Notes: generated by a model not told the origin, from the letters alone. A DNA stretch of 64,000 nt from DMER64 sp964600385 (GCA_964600385.1 CAZRJC010000002.1:137141-201140), one strand, 5' to 3'. Positions 25,366 through 34,524 are shown, counted from the stretch's first letter. Made by a program: numbers and translations.

Positions 25366-26622
25366 CTATTCGCGGATAGCTATTATGCCGGGAAGTTCAA
25401 TGCCTTCCAGATATTCAAGCATGGCACCGCCACCAGTGGAAACGTAGCTGACTTTGTCTGCATAACCCATTTGTGTAACGGCAGCAACGGAATCTCCGCC
25501 GCCAACCAGCGAGAAAGCTCCCTGTTGCGTGGCTTTGGCAACAAATTCTACCAGAGCCAGTGTGCCTTTGGCGAATTTGGGCATTTCAAATACTCCTACC
25601 GGGCCGTTCCATAAGATGGTGCGGGAGTTCATAATGACTTTTTTCCAGGTTTCCAGGGCTTTGGGACCAGCGTCCATTCCCAGCCATCCGTCGGGAATAG
25701 CGTCTACTTCACAAGTCTGTTCGTTGGCATTGTTGTCAAAAGCATCTCCGGCAATCACATCTTCGGAAATATAAATCCTGACACCTTTGGCCTTGGCTTT
25801 TTCCATAATATCCAGGGCGAGCTGCAACTGATCGTCTTCGCAAAGTGATTTTCCAATTTTGCCTCCCTGTGCCTTCACAAAAGTAAAGCTCATGCCACCG
25901 CCAATGATCATATTGTCTACTTTATCAAGCAAACGTTCAATAATGGCAATCTTGCTTGAAACCTTGGCGCCTCCCAGAATGGCGGTCAGAGGATGTTCCG
26001 GTGCGAGCAACACTTTATCAATGGCTTTGATCTCGCCTTCCATTACGTAGCCGAACATTTTGTCGTTGGGGAAATAGGCTGCTATGAGCGTAGTGGAGGC
26101 ATGGGCCCGGTGAGCGGTTCCAAAAGCGTCATTGATATAGCAATCGGCATAGGAAGCCAGGGTGCGGGTGAATTTTTTCTGGCTTTCTTTTACAGCTGAT
26201 TTGGCAGCTTTCTTCTCTTCTTCGGAGGCATCTTCTGCCAGACCGCGGGGTTTTCCCTCCTCCTCGGCATAAAAACGCAGGTTTTCAAGTAAAAGCACTT
26301 GTCCGGGCTTCAGGGCGGCTGCCATTTCAGCGGCCTGCTCACCCATGCAGTCGGGGGCAAAGAGTACTTTTGATCCCAGTTGTTTTTCCACTTCCGGAAT
26401 GATGTGGCGGAGAGAGAACTTGTCTTCCGCTTTTTTGGGCCGTCCCAGGTGGGACATTATAACCAGTGCACCGCCGCCGTCAAGAACTTTTCTGAGGGTG
26501 GGGATGGCGGCACGTATACGGGTGTTGTCTGTAACTTCAAATTGTGCATTCAACGGCACATTGAAATCGACGCGTACGATGGCGCGTTTTTCTTTAAAAT
26601 TGTAGGTACTGATGTTTTGCAT
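25366..26622 (-). CDS. pgk: Phosphoglycerate kinase
   Basis: A 418-residue glycolytic enzyme that transfers phosphate from 1,3-bisphosphoglycerate to ADP. Visible are the N-domain KRAIVRVDFNVPLN, VIMSHLGRPK, LLENLRFYAEE and DAFGTAHRAHAS, then C-domain AILGGAKVSSKIA, NGPVGVFEM and LVGGGDSVAAVTQ. Start ATG 26622 fits the family; an apparent 19-residue extension runs into the -7 box and is not likely used. Single-gene unit ending at the bidirectional terminator. Confidence 0.97.
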   Translation of the reverse strand: MQNISTYNFKEKRAIVRVDFNVPLNAQFEVTDNTRIRAAIPTLRKVLDGGGALVIMSHLGRPKKAEDKFSLRHIIPEVEKQLGSKVLFAPDCMGEQAAEMAAALKPGQVLLLENLRFYAEEEGKPRGLAEDASEEEKKAAKSAVKESQKKFTRTLASYADCYINDAFGTAHRAHASTTLIAAYFPNDKMFGYVMEGEIKAIDKVLLAPEHPLTAILGGAKVSSKIAIIERLLDKVDNMIIGGGMSFTFVKAQGGKIGKSLCEDDQLQLALDIMEKAKAKGVRIYISEDVIAGDAFDNNANEQTCEVDAIPDGWLGMDAGPKALETWKKVIMNSRTILWNGPVGVFEMPKFAKGTLALVEFVAKATQQGAFSLVGGGDSVAAVTQMGYADKVSYVSTGGGAMLEYLEGIELPGIIAIRE

Positions 26623-26642
26623 GTCTTCCAATATTAGTACAG

Positions 26643-26669
26643 CAAAGATACATTTTTTATATATCTTTA
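26643..26669. promoter_or_regulatory. Back-to-back divergent -7 boxes, pgk / methyltransferase
   Basis: CAAAGATA (26643-26650, minus-strand TATCTTTG) and TATCTTTA (26662-26669) are separated by 11 bp. The plus-strand box ends 4 nt before the ATG at 26674, implying a leaderless mRNA; the pgk leader is about 20 nt. Confidence 0.6.
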
Positions 26670-26673
26670 CCAG

Positions 26674-27555
26674 ATGCAACTGTTAAGTCCCGGTTTGTGG
26701 AATGATTACCAACTCATTGATTGCGGCGAAGGTGAAAAGCTGGAGCGGTTTGGCCCGTATTTGCTTATCAGACCTGAACCTAAAGCATTTTGGGCCAAGT
26801 CAATGCCAAATGAAGAGTGGCTGCATCGTGCCCATATACGATTTGTACCCGGAGCCGGCTTTGGACGGGCCGGAAAGGAAGACAGCGGCACTTGGGAAAA
26901 GCTGAAGAAAGTCCCCGATCAATGGGTTATTTCTTATGGAAAACTTTTCAAAATGCGGCTGGGTCTTACAGCGTTCAAACACGTGGGTATTTTTCCGGAG
27001 CAGGCTCCCAACTGGGATTATATTTACGAGAATACCAGCAGATTGCAAGGGAAAGCCAATGTGCTGAACCTGTTTGCCTATACGGGAGCTGCCTCACTGG
27101 CTGCCAGGGCTGCTGGGGCCGAAGTGGTACATCTGGATGCTGTACGTCAGGTGCTTACCTGGAGTCGTGAAAATATGGAGTTGAGCGGGATGTCCGGAAT
27201 CCGATGGATCCTGGAAGATGCGTTCAAATTCGTTAAGCGCGAGGTTCGCAGGGGAAATACCTATAAGGGCATAATCCTCGATCCGCCCGCTTACGGACAC
27301 GGGCCCGAAGGAGAACGCTGGAAACTGGATGACTGCCTGTTCTCGTTATTGGTGGAATGTGCCAAATTGGTGGCTCCTGCCGATTCATTCATGGTTTTGA
27401 ACCTGTATTCAAACGGTTATTCGGCTTTACTGGCAGATACCCTGGCCAGACAGGCATTTCCCGCAGGAGGTGAATATACTTTTGGAGAATTGTATCTGGA
27501 AGACACTTTTGGAAAACGATTGCCATTAAGTGTTTTTTCCAGGCTAAATTTATAA
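26674..27555 (+). CDS. RlmI/RlmK-like class I SAM-dependent methyltransferase
   Basis: A 293-residue methyltransferase resembling the catalytic part of the 23S rRNA m5C methyltransferase RlmI. An N-terminal beta region (ERFGPYLLIRPEPKAFW, FKMRLGLTAFKHVGIFPEQ) is followed by the SAM site VLNLFAYTGAASLAARAAGAEVVHLDA (about 126-152) and motif IV DPPAYGHG near residue 205. It lacks a PUA domain. Substrate is presumably RNA; this is inference. The start is fixed by a -7 box ending 4 nt upstream. lgt begins 16 nt later and is probably cotranscribed. Confidence 0.83.
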   Translation: MQLLSPGLWNDYQLIDCGEGEKLERFGPYLLIRPEPKAFWAKSMPNEEWLHRAHIRFVPGAGFGRAGKEDSGTWEKLKKVPDQWVISYGKLFKMRLGLTAFKHVGIFPEQAPNWDYIYENTSRLQGKANVLNLFAYTGAASLAARAAGAEVVHLDAVRQVLTWSRENMELSGMSGIRWILEDAFKFVKREVRRGNTYKGIILDPPAYGHGPEGERWKLDDCLFSLLVECAKLVAPADSFMVLNLYSNGYSALLADTLARQAFPAGGEYTFGELYLEDTFGKRLPLSVFSRLNL

Positions 27556-27571
27556 ACTTAAAATAATAAAG

Positions 27572-28447
27572 ATGAGTCCTTTAGCCATCTATTGGAATGT
27601 TGACCCGGTTATTTTCTCTGTCGGGCCCGTAGAAATCCGGTATTACAGCCTTTGCTTTATTGTTGCCTTTACCATAGGCTATCTTTATTTCAGATACTTT
27701 TTCAAACGTGAAGGCGTCCCGGCCACTCTGCTGGATCCTTTGCTGTACACACTAATCATTGGCACGCTTGTTGGAGCCAGATTGGGTCACTGCCTGTTCT
27801 ATGAGCCGGAGTATTACCTGGCTCACCCTGTTAAGATCTTGTATGTCTGGGAGGGTGGTCTTGCATCTCACGGGGGGGCTATCGCCATTGTACTGGCTAT
27901 TTGGTGGTTCGCACATCATTACGGCAGAAAGAATGGATTCAGTTTTTTATGGATTATGGACCGTTTGGGAATTACAGTGGCCCTGGCAGGCGCTTTTATA
28001 CGGTTTGGCAATCTCATGAATTCCGAGATCTACGGCAACCCGACAGATCTTCCCTGGGGTTTCGTGTTCATGCGTAACGGCGAACTGGTGCCCAAGCATC
28101 CTACTCAATTGTACGAGGCACTGGCCTATCTGTTGTTGTTTGGAGTACTTATTACCCTATACAGGAAACGGTTGCCTAAACTCAGGGAAGGAACGCTCTT
28201 TGGGCTGTTTCTGATGGTTTTGTTTGCCGCCCGTTTCTTTATTGAGTATATCAAGGAGCCTCAGGTGGCCTTTGAAGAGAATATGACTCTTAATATGGGC
28301 CAGATCCTGAGCATTCCATTTATCCTAACGGGGGCCGTGCTCCTGCTGTACAGCATTATGCGCGGAAACCCGGCAATGAGAAAGGCTCCCGAAGAGAAAA
28401 AAACAGAAAAACAGGTGCCATTGTCAACGACAAAAGGAACTTATTGA
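27572..28447 (+). CDS. lgt: Prolipoprotein diacylglyceryl transferase
   Basis: A 291-residue inner-membrane enzyme that moves diacylglycerol from phosphatidylglycerol to the lipobox cysteine, the first step for the lipoproteins found in this window. Seven membrane segments are recognisable. Signature elements: GARLGHCLFYEP, the conserved GGLASHGGAI, the RFGNLMNSEIYGNPTDLPWGF block and KHPTQLYEAL. The C-terminus is a charged Lys/Glu tail. It overlaps the convergent SGNH hydrolase gene by 7 nt. Confidence 0.96.
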   Translation: MSPLAIYWNVDPVIFSVGPVEIRYYSLCFIVAFTIGYLYFRYFFKREGVPATLLDPLLYTLIIGTLVGARLGHCLFYEPEYYLAHPVKILYVWEGGLASHGGAIAIVLAIWWFAHHYGRKNGFSFLWIMDRLGITVALAGAFIRFGNLMNSEIYGNPTDLPWGFVFMRNGELVPKHPTQLYEALAYLLLFGVLITLYRKRLPKLREGTLFGLFLMVLFAARFFIEYIKEPQVAFEENMTLNMGQILSIPFILTGAVLLLYSIMRGNPAMRKAPEEKKTEKQVPLSTTKGTY

Positions 28448-29544
28448 TTGCAATAACGCATCAGTTCTTCTGATATCCTTAAAAACCCGAGGTCGGTCAG
28501 GTGCGCTCCGTCAACGGTGCTTTCGCCGTCGTGGCCTGTGAGGTTATCAGCGGGTACAAAACGCAACTGATTATATCCTTCTGCTACCAGCCGGTGGTAT
28601 ATTTCTTCCCATAAACGATTGACTTCTTTCTGGTTGTTTTCCAGAGGCCTGCTAAAACGCGCCTTTGGCTCCAGTTGATGTGAAACCATGACAACGGGAA
28701 TACCGGGTTTGGCATCCATCAGGGTTTTAATGAATGAATAACCCCTGGCCCGAACCAGATCTGCCGTGCAATTGGGAAGGCAGTCAATGAAGTAGATTCC
28801 TGCTTCTATTGCAATCAGTAATTCGTTAATAGAGGTATCCATACGTGCATTGCCGCTGAATCCAAGATTAATGGTCTGGCATTGTAATTTTCTGCCAATA
28901 ATGGCCGGGTATGCCATTCCCGGACGGGAGGCACATCCGCCTTGCGTAATACTGGTCCCGTAAAAAACAATTGGACTCTCTGTGCGGGGAAGATCAACCT
29001 GAGGCATGGAAACGTCAGATCCCTGCCCAATGCCTATCTCCAGCGATTTTAAACCATCGTACAAAGGCAGGTTCAGCATATATTCCCTATAAGTCGAGTC
29101 CATTCCGGAAATGATCACAGCTCGGCAAGCCGGTTTGTTTTGTGGTTGGGCCGATCCGGCGTACCTCCATTCTTTGCCGTCCAGGATATACAGGTCCAGC
29201 CCCCTTACTCCAGTGGCGCTCATGTGGTTCATGGCAAACTGGTTAAGAGGTTCCCACCGGACTCCGATGATTGGGCTGTTTGAGCGAAACCGGACAGAAA
29301 GGCCCGCTGAATTCATTCCCAAAGACCAGAGCTCAGGCCGGAACCGGGAGCGGCCGGCCAAAGGCAACCGGGCATATGTCATACCCGGAACGCGGTCCGA
29401 GGTATCACCCTGAACAGTGACGGGTACGCCCTGTCCCAAAATTTTAAAGTTCTGTGCCTGTGTGTATTGAAGTTCAGTAACCTGCTGAGCCATGAGGGCC
29501 GGGGAAAGGCACAGGGCAAAAGATATGAGTGTAAGGATTTTCAT
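28441..29544 (-). CDS. Exported SGNH/GDSL-family hydrolase
   Basis: A 367-residue protein with a signal peptide of about 18 residues (ILTLISFALCLSPALMAQ). The N-terminal 165 residues are a beta-sandwich domain like SGNH_hydro_N (SLGMNSAGLSVRFRSNSPIIGVRW, GLDLYILDGKEWRYAG). The SGNH domain follows: block I FYGTSITQGG with the nucleophilic serine, block II NLGFSGNARM, the oxyanion asparagine region LPNC, and the final DGAHLTD with catalytic Asp and His. Such enzymes are usually carbohydrate esterases; the substrate is unknown. ATG 29544 begins the signal peptide. Overlaps lgt tail to tail. Confidence 0.85.
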   Translation of the reverse strand: MKILTLISFALCLSPALMAQQVTELQYTQAQNFKILGQGVPVTVQGDTSDRVPGMTYARLPLAGRSRFRPELWSLGMNSAGLSVRFRSNSPIIGVRWEPLNQFAMNHMSATGVRGLDLYILDGKEWRYAGSAQPQNKPACRAVIISGMDSTYREYMLNLPLYDGLKSLEIGIGQGSDVSMPQVDLPRTESPIVFYGTSITQGGCASRPGMAYPAIIGRKLQCQTINLGFSGNARMDTSINELLIAIEAGIYFIDCLPNCTADLVRARGYSFIKTLMDAKPGIPVVMVSHQLEPKARFSRPLENNQKEVNRLWEEIYHRLVAEGYNQLRFVPADNLTGHDGESTVDGAHLTDLGFLRISEELMRYCNQ

Positions 29545-29562
29545 AATTCGTTGAATGGAGAA

Positions 29563-29579
29563 CAAATTTACTAAATTTG
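29563..29579. promoter_or_regulatory. Palindromic pair of -7 boxes between the SGNH gene and smpB
   Basis: CAAATTTA (29563-29570) and TAAATTTG (29572-29579) are a perfect inverted repeat around one base. Each strand reads TAAATTTG, a consensus -7 box. The boxes are too close for simultaneous use. The smpB ATG is 7 nt downstream; the SGNH ATG is about 18 nt downstream on the other strand. Confidence 0.5.
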
Positions 29580-29586
29580 CGCCGTT

Positions 29587-30045
29587 ATGCCCAAAGCTAA
29601 ATCTCAGGTTGTCATTAAAAATAAACGCGCGTCGTTTGAATATGAATTCATAGACACGTATACAGCAGGTATTGTCCTGACCGGAACCGAGATAAAATCG
29701 GTTCGTGCAGGGAAAGTTACTCTGGTGGATTCGTATTGTTATTTTTCAGGTAAAGAGCTGTACGTGAAAAATATGAACATTGCAGATTATTGGTGGGGCT
29801 CATTCAATAATCATGATCAAAGACGGGACAGGAAACTGCTCCTGACACGTCATGAACTGAATAAGCTTTACCGGTCAACCCGTGAAAAGGGATATACTAT
29901 TGTGACGGTCCGTATGTTTATCTCGGACAACGGATATGCCAAACTTGTCATCGCGCTTGCCAGGGGCAAACGCGAATACGACAAGCGTGAAACAATAAAA
30001 CAAAACGACCAGCGTCGCGAAGCGGACAGGATGGCGCGGATGTAA
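29587..30045 (+). CDS. smpB: SsrA-binding protein
   Basis: A 152-residue tmRNA partner needed for trans-translation of stalled ribosomes. Hallmarks: NKRASFEYEFIDTYTAGIVLTGTEIKSVRAGKVTL, then YVKNMNIADYWWGSFNNHDQRRDRKLLLTRHEL and the basic tail ARGKREYDKRETIKQNDQRRE. Length is typical. A single-gene unit that ends 2 nt from the stop of the convergent 57-residue membrane protein gene. No tmRNA gene is visible nearby. Confidence 0.96.
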   Translation: MPKAKSQVVIKNKRASFEYEFIDTYTAGIVLTGTEIKSVRAGKVTLVDSYCYFSGKELYVKNMNIADYWWGSFNNHDQRRDRKLLLTRHELNKLYRSTREKGYTIVTVRMFISDNGYAKLVIALARGKREYDKRETIKQNDQRREADRMARM

Positions 30046-30047
30046 TC

Positions 30048-30221
30048 TTAATCAATTTTTGGGAAAGGAACTGTTGCGGCAACAGCAATGAGGCCGGCAA
30101 GGATAGCCAGGGGGATAATCAACATCCACCAGGAAAATCCTGCAGACTCCAGGGCAGACCATAATCCGCCATTAATAAAATCGAGATACCATTGTCCGGG
30201 AGTTGAAAGAGGTGTAATCAT
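30048..30221 (-). CDS. 57-residue single-pass membrane protein downstream of gcvP
   Basis: A small reading frame of 57 residues starting at ATG 30221. A short aromatic N-terminus (TPGQWYLDFINGGLWSALES) is followed by one hydrophobic segment at about 29-50 (SWWMLIIPLAILAGLIAVAA) and a short TVPFPKID tail. It starts 22 nt after the gcvP stop on the same strand and ends 2 nt from smpB, so it fills the gap exactly. The clean membrane segment, tight fit and absence of any other gene support it as real. No family recognised. Confidence 0.6.
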   Translation of the reverse strand: MITPLSTPGQWYLDFINGGLWSALESAGFSWWMLIIPLAILAGLIAVAATVPFPKID

Positions 30222-30243
30222 AGTTGTGCTGTGTTAGTTAAAA

Positions 30244-33084
30244 TTATTGAATAGTGCAGGCACATACCAGGTTTCTGTCTCCGAAACCGTTGTCTACCCT
30301 GGTGACATAAGGCCAGAATTTATGGGCACTGATCCAGGGCAGGGGATAGGCAGCCAGTTGACGTCCGTACGGATGATGCCATTCGTCGGCGCACACTTCC
30401 GGTGCCGTATGGGGAGCGTTTTTAAGCAAATTATCTTCAGGAGTTCCGTATTTTGTATCACCTGAGGCCAGTCCTTCACATTCATCCAAAATACATAACA
30501 ATGCCTCGGCAAAACGGTTAATTTCTTCCAGCGGCTCACTTTCGGTCGGCTCTATCATTAAGGTTTCGTGTACCGGGAAAGAAAGAGTGGGGGCATGGAA
30601 TCCGTAATCCATGAGACGTTTGGCTACATCGGTAGCGTCTACACCATATTTTTTACTGAAGTGCTGCAGGTCGATGATACACTCGTGTGCCACACGTCCC
30701 GAAGTTCCTTTATACAAGGTATTCAGTCTGGGAGCCAGAATATGGGAAAGATAATTAGCGTTCAGTATGGCATATTCCGTTGCCTTACGTAAACCTTCTT
30801 CACCAAGAAGTTTTATGTAGGCATACGTTATGGGCAGGAGCAGTGGGAATCCGTAAGGGGCAGCAGCTACTGTATTCTTTGTGTTATTTTCCAGCATGGG
30901 GTGTCCTGGCAGGTAAGGAGCCAGGGCCGCAGTACAGCAGATGGGACCGACGCCCGGACCGCCTCCGCCGTGAGGCATGGCAAAAGTCTTATGCAGGTTC
31001 AGGTGGCATATGTCCGCTCCAATATAACCCGGATTGGTCAACCCTACCTGCGCGTTCATATTGGCTCCGTCCATATAGACCAGCCCGCCGTTCTCGTGGA
31101 TGATACGGCATATTTCCTTAATCTTCACTTCAAAGACACCGTGAGTGGACGGATAGGTGATCATGATACATGACAGATGGTCTTTATGTGCCGATGCTTT
31201 CTCACGCAGTTCATCCACGTTGATGTTCCCGTTTTCATCGCATCCCACGCCAACGATCTCGAGACCAGCCATGGCGGCACTGGCCGGATTGGTTCCATGT
31301 GCCGATGAAGGTATTATCGCAATGTTTCTGTGCCCCTGTCCCGTAGCCTGCTGGTAAGCGCGAAGGACTGTAAGTCCTGCGTATTCGCCCGCCGCTCCCG
31401 AATTGGGCTGGAGAGAGCAGGCGTCAAAGCCGGTTATGACGGAAAGGTCTTTTTCCAAACCGTGAATCAGTTCCAGATATCCCTGGGCCTGTGATCCCGG
31501 GACAAACGGATGAATGGAATTCCATTCCTGCCAGCTTAAAGGCATCATCTCAACGGCAGCATTCAGTTTCATGGTACAGGATCCCAGCGGAATCATAGAA
31601 TGCGTCAGAGAAATATCCCTGTTCTCAAGGGTTTTTATATAGCGCATCATGTCTGTTTCCGAATGGTAAGTGTTGAAGAGAGGTTCTTCCAGAACAGGAG
31701 TTGTCCTTTCCATAAACTGCGCAAAAGCAGGTTCTCCGGGACATTGGTTAACAGTAACACCAAAGATAGCCAGTACAGTCTTTACCTCGTTGCAGGAGGA
31801 CAGTTCATCGAAAGTCATTCTGACGCTGTCAGGGGTGGGATAATAGAAATTGATCTCACTGGCAAGTGCTTTGGTGCGGATCTGTTGGGCATCAACCCCG
31901 GTGATCTCTATAGTGTCAAAAAAATATTCATGTTTCAGGCTGTATCCGCCAGACTTGAGCGCAGAAGCAGCTACGTGTGCGTATTTCTGACCGTTGCGGG
32001 CAATCTCTTTTATACCTTCACTCCCGTGATATAAAGCATACATCCCGGCCATCGTGGCCATAAGTGCCGTGGAGGTACAAATATTTGAAGTGGCCTTTTC
32101 GCGTTTGATATGCTGTTCTCTGGTCTGCAAAGCAAGACGGTAAGCTTCGTTTCCCAGTCGGTCGACCGATTTTCCGACAATACGACCCGGCATGTTTCTC
32201 TTGAACGTGTCGTGACAGGCCATATAGCCAGCTGTGGGCCCACCAAAGCCAATGGGCAGACCAAACCTCTGTACGTTACCAACGGCAATGTCTGCACCCC
32301 AGGAAGCAGGTTCTTTCAGAACCGCAAGAGCCAGCAAATCACAAACGGCAGTAACCAAAAGACCTTTCTCATGAGCTATCCGGCAGAGTTGGGTATAATC
32401 GCAGATACGGCCATCGGCCCCCGGATATTGAACCATAATACCGTAGAGACGGGATTCATAGGATTCAACAACCTGTAACGCATTGCCATCGAGGGGAACT
32501 TTAACGATTTCTATTCCAAGCCCTTTTGCTCTGGTGGCCATTACTGCCAGCGTCTGGGGAAAGATATTTTCATCTGCCAGTACCACGTTACGGCCTTCTT
32601 TCACAAAAGCTCTGGAGCGTAATTCATACATCATACGCATGGCTTCTCCGGCGGCGGTGGCTTCATCGAGCAGTGAGCTGTTGGCCAGGTTAAAGCCGGT
32701 AAGACTGCAGATCATTGTCTGGAAGTTAAAAAGTGCCTGCAGCCGGCCCTGAGAAATTTCTGCCTGATAAGGAGTATAAGAAGTATACCATCCGGGATTC
32801 TCAAAAATATTACGCAGGATTACCGGTAACGGAGCGGTGCCGTAGTATCCCGTTCCAATAAGGGATCTGTAGGTTTTATTTTTAGACGCCAGTTGTTTCA
32901 TATGGGCAAGCAACTGATGCTCACTCAACGGTGCGTCAAGTACCAACGGATTCTTTAGTCTGATGTCGGAGGGAATGGTTTGCTCAATAAGTGTATCCAT
33001 GTCCGGAACACCTATTTTGGAGAGCATTTCCTGTGTCTGTCCCACTCTGGGGCCGTTATGTCTTTCTGAAAATGATTGTGCCAT
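30244..33084 (-). CDS. gcvP: Glycine dehydrogenase (aminomethyl-transferring), P-protein
   Basis: A 946-residue fused P-protein of the glycine cleavage system; it decarboxylates glycine and passes the aminomethyl group to lipoyl-GcvH. N- and C-terminal homologous halves are both present. Signatures: SLIGTGYYGT, NPGWYTSYTPYQAEISQGRLQAL, the PLP lysine in HLNLHKTFAMPHGGGGPGVGP (near residue 695), and SLQPNSGAAGEYAGL. No other gcv gene is in the window, so GcvT and GcvH must be encoded elsewhere. It follows rodA by 12 nt on the same strand. Confidence 0.97.
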   Translation of the reverse strand: MAQSFSERHNGPRVGQTQEMLSKIGVPDMDTLIEQTIPSDIRLKNPLVLDAPLSEHQLLAHMKQLASKNKTYRSLIGTGYYGTAPLPVILRNIFENPGWYTSYTPYQAEISQGRLQALFNFQTMICSLTGFNLANSSLLDEATAAGEAMRMMYELRSRAFVKEGRNVVLADENIFPQTLAVMATRAKGLGIEIVKVPLDGNALQVVESYESRLYGIMVQYPGADGRICDYTQLCRIAHEKGLLVTAVCDLLALAVLKEPASWGADIAVGNVQRFGLPIGFGGPTAGYMACHDTFKRNMPGRIVGKSVDRLGNEAYRLALQTREQHIKREKATSNICTSTALMATMAGMYALYHGSEGIKEIARNGQKYAHVAASALKSGGYSLKHEYFFDTIEITGVDAQQIRTKALASEINFYYPTPDSVRMTFDELSSCNEVKTVLAIFGVTVNQCPGEPAFAQFMERTTPVLEEPLFNTYHSETDMMRYIKTLENRDISLTHSMIPLGSCTMKLNAAVEMMPLSWQEWNSIHPFVPGSQAQGYLELIHGLEKDLSVITGFDACSLQPNSGAAGEYAGLTVLRAYQQATGQGHRNIAIIPSSAHGTNPASAAMAGLEIVGVGCDENGNINVDELREKASAHKDHLSCIMITYPSTHGVFEVKIKEICRIIHENGGLVYMDGANMNAQVGLTNPGYIGADICHLNLHKTFAMPHGGGGPGVGPICCTAALAPYLPGHPMLENNTKNTVAAAPYGFPLLLPITYAYIKLLGEEGLRKATEYAILNANYLSHILAPRLNTLYKGTSGRVAHECIIDLQHFSKKYGVDATDVAKRLMDYGFHAPTLSFPVHETLMIEPTESEPLEEINRFAEALLCILDECEGLASGDTKYGTPEDNLLKNAPHTAPEVCADEWHHPYGRQLAAYPLPWISAHKFWPYVTRVDNGFGDRNLVCACTIQ

Positions 33085-33096
33085 AGGATCTTTGTG

Positions 33097-34524
33097 TTAG
33101 TTTTTTCTTGATGCATCCATTTTTAAAAGGATGAACAAAAGTAATGTAAAAGTCCATAATGAGGAACCTCCATAGCTGATAAATGGTAAAGGTATCCCGA
33201 TCACGGGAATTATTCCCAGGGTCATGCCTATGTTAATGAAGAAATGAAAGAAGAAACAGGCGGCAACCCCGTAGCCGTAAATTCTTCCGAAGGAATGACG
33301 CTGACGTTCTGCTATGGATATTATGCGGAAGAGAAGGACCACATACAGTATTATGACAAGGGTCGCTCCCAGGAAACCCCACTCTTCCCCAATGGTACAG
33401 AAAATGAAATCCGTACTTTGTTCCGGTACAAAATTGTATTTTGTCTGTGTGCCTTGTAAAAATCCCTTGCCAAAAAAACCTCCGGATCCAATGGCAACTT
33501 TTGACTGATATACATTGTATCCGGCGCCGTAAATATCTTTTTCTATACCGAGCAAATTTTCTATGCGCGCCCTGTGGTGAGGTTGCAGGATATTATTGAA
33601 TATGTATCCCACAGAAAATGTAAAGGCTACGGAACAGATAAAGCCGAGCAGAATCATTTTAAGGTATTGCAGCCGTTTTTTTATGGCAACAATAAATCCG
33701 GCAAGAAAAAAGGGAACGCTCAGGATCAGGAACCACTGATAGGGTTCAATATAGGAGGATAAATCCAGAGAGAATAATTTACAAATGTATGGTGTAAGGA
33801 AATAAAGCCCAATGAAAAGTCCGAGAGTCAGAAAAACGGGTATTTTTTTATATGCAAGCAGCAAGAATACCGCAAAGCATATACTGAATATAAGCCATAA
33901 TACGCCCAGCGTACTCCATATAATTGACATCAGGAAAAGGCTGATAGCCCAAAGCCCCGAAACAAGAACCCATCCGGGCAGACCCTCCCTGTAAAGTACC
34001 AGCAGGAAACAGGAAAGAACAAGTGCCAGTCCGGTTTCTTTCTCCATTACAATAAGTAGTGCCGGAATGAGAATAATAGCTGCGACCTCCAGTGCGCCTT
34101 TCAGAGACCGAAGTTTGAACTGCGGCCGGCTCATTATCCCGGCCAGCGCCAAAGCAACAAAGACTTTTGCCATTTCGGCCGGCTGAAAATGAACCGGGCC
34201 CAGGACCAGCCACGATTGTGAACCGTTTCGTTCTACTCCAAGCACCAGTACAGCCAGTAAAACCAGCAGGCCTATGATATACAGAAAGCCGGAAAAAAGA
34301 GGATAGATGCGTGAAGGAATCAACAACACGGCTATGGCAAGGAACCAGGCTCCGAAAATCCATATCATCTGCATGCCGTATCGCTGTGTGGTATCGATGA
34401 TACTGTTATGTTCCGGATCGTAAACAGAGGCAAAGATACTTATCCAGCCAATCAGGACCAGGACCGTGTAAATAGCCACGGTCCACCAGTCTAATTGTTT
34501 GAAAAAGCCTGTCTCTCTTCTCAT
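33097..34524 (-). CDS. rodA: Rod-shape SEDS peptidoglycan polymerase RodA
   Basis: A 475-residue membrane protein, longer than usual (about 370-420), of the SEDS glycosyltransferase family that polymerises lipid II during elongation. Multiple membrane helices are evident; family motifs are GVERNGSQSWLVLGPVHFQPAEMAKV, the HHRARIENLLG loop, GFLQGTQTKYNFVPEQSTDFIF (catalytic region) and PLPFISYGGSSLW. The extra length comes from additional membrane segments around 185-290. It overlaps mrdA by ATGA, its cognate transpeptidase. Confidence 0.95.
   Translation of the reverse strand: MRRETGFFKQLDWWTVAIYTVLVLIGWISIFASVYDPEHNSIIDTTQRYGMQMIWIFGAWFLAIAVLLIPSRIYPLFSGFLYIIGLLVLLAVLVLGVERNGSQSWLVLGPVHFQPAEMAKVFVALALAGIMSRPQFKLRSLKGALEVAAIILIPALLIVMEKETGLALVLSCFLLVLYREGLPGWVLVSGLWAISLFLMSIIWSTLGVLWLIFSICFAVFLLLAYKKIPVFLTLGLFIGLYFLTPYICKLFSLDLSSYIEPYQWFLILSVPFFLAGFIVAIKKRLQYLKMILLGFICSVAFTFSVGYIFNNILQPHHRARIENLLGIEKDIYGAGYNVYQSKVAIGSGGFFGKGFLQGTQTKYNFVPEQSTDFIFCTIGEEWGFLGATLVIILYVVLLFRIISIAERQRHSFGRIYGYGVAACFFFHFFINIGMTLGIIPVIGIPLPFISYGGSSLWTFTLLLFILLKMDASRKN

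Noticed and set aside
30046..30243. Non-coding RNA or tmRNA beside smpB
   Set aside because: The gap is filled by a plausible 57-codon gene on the minus strand; no tmRNA tag or tRNA-like ends are visible.
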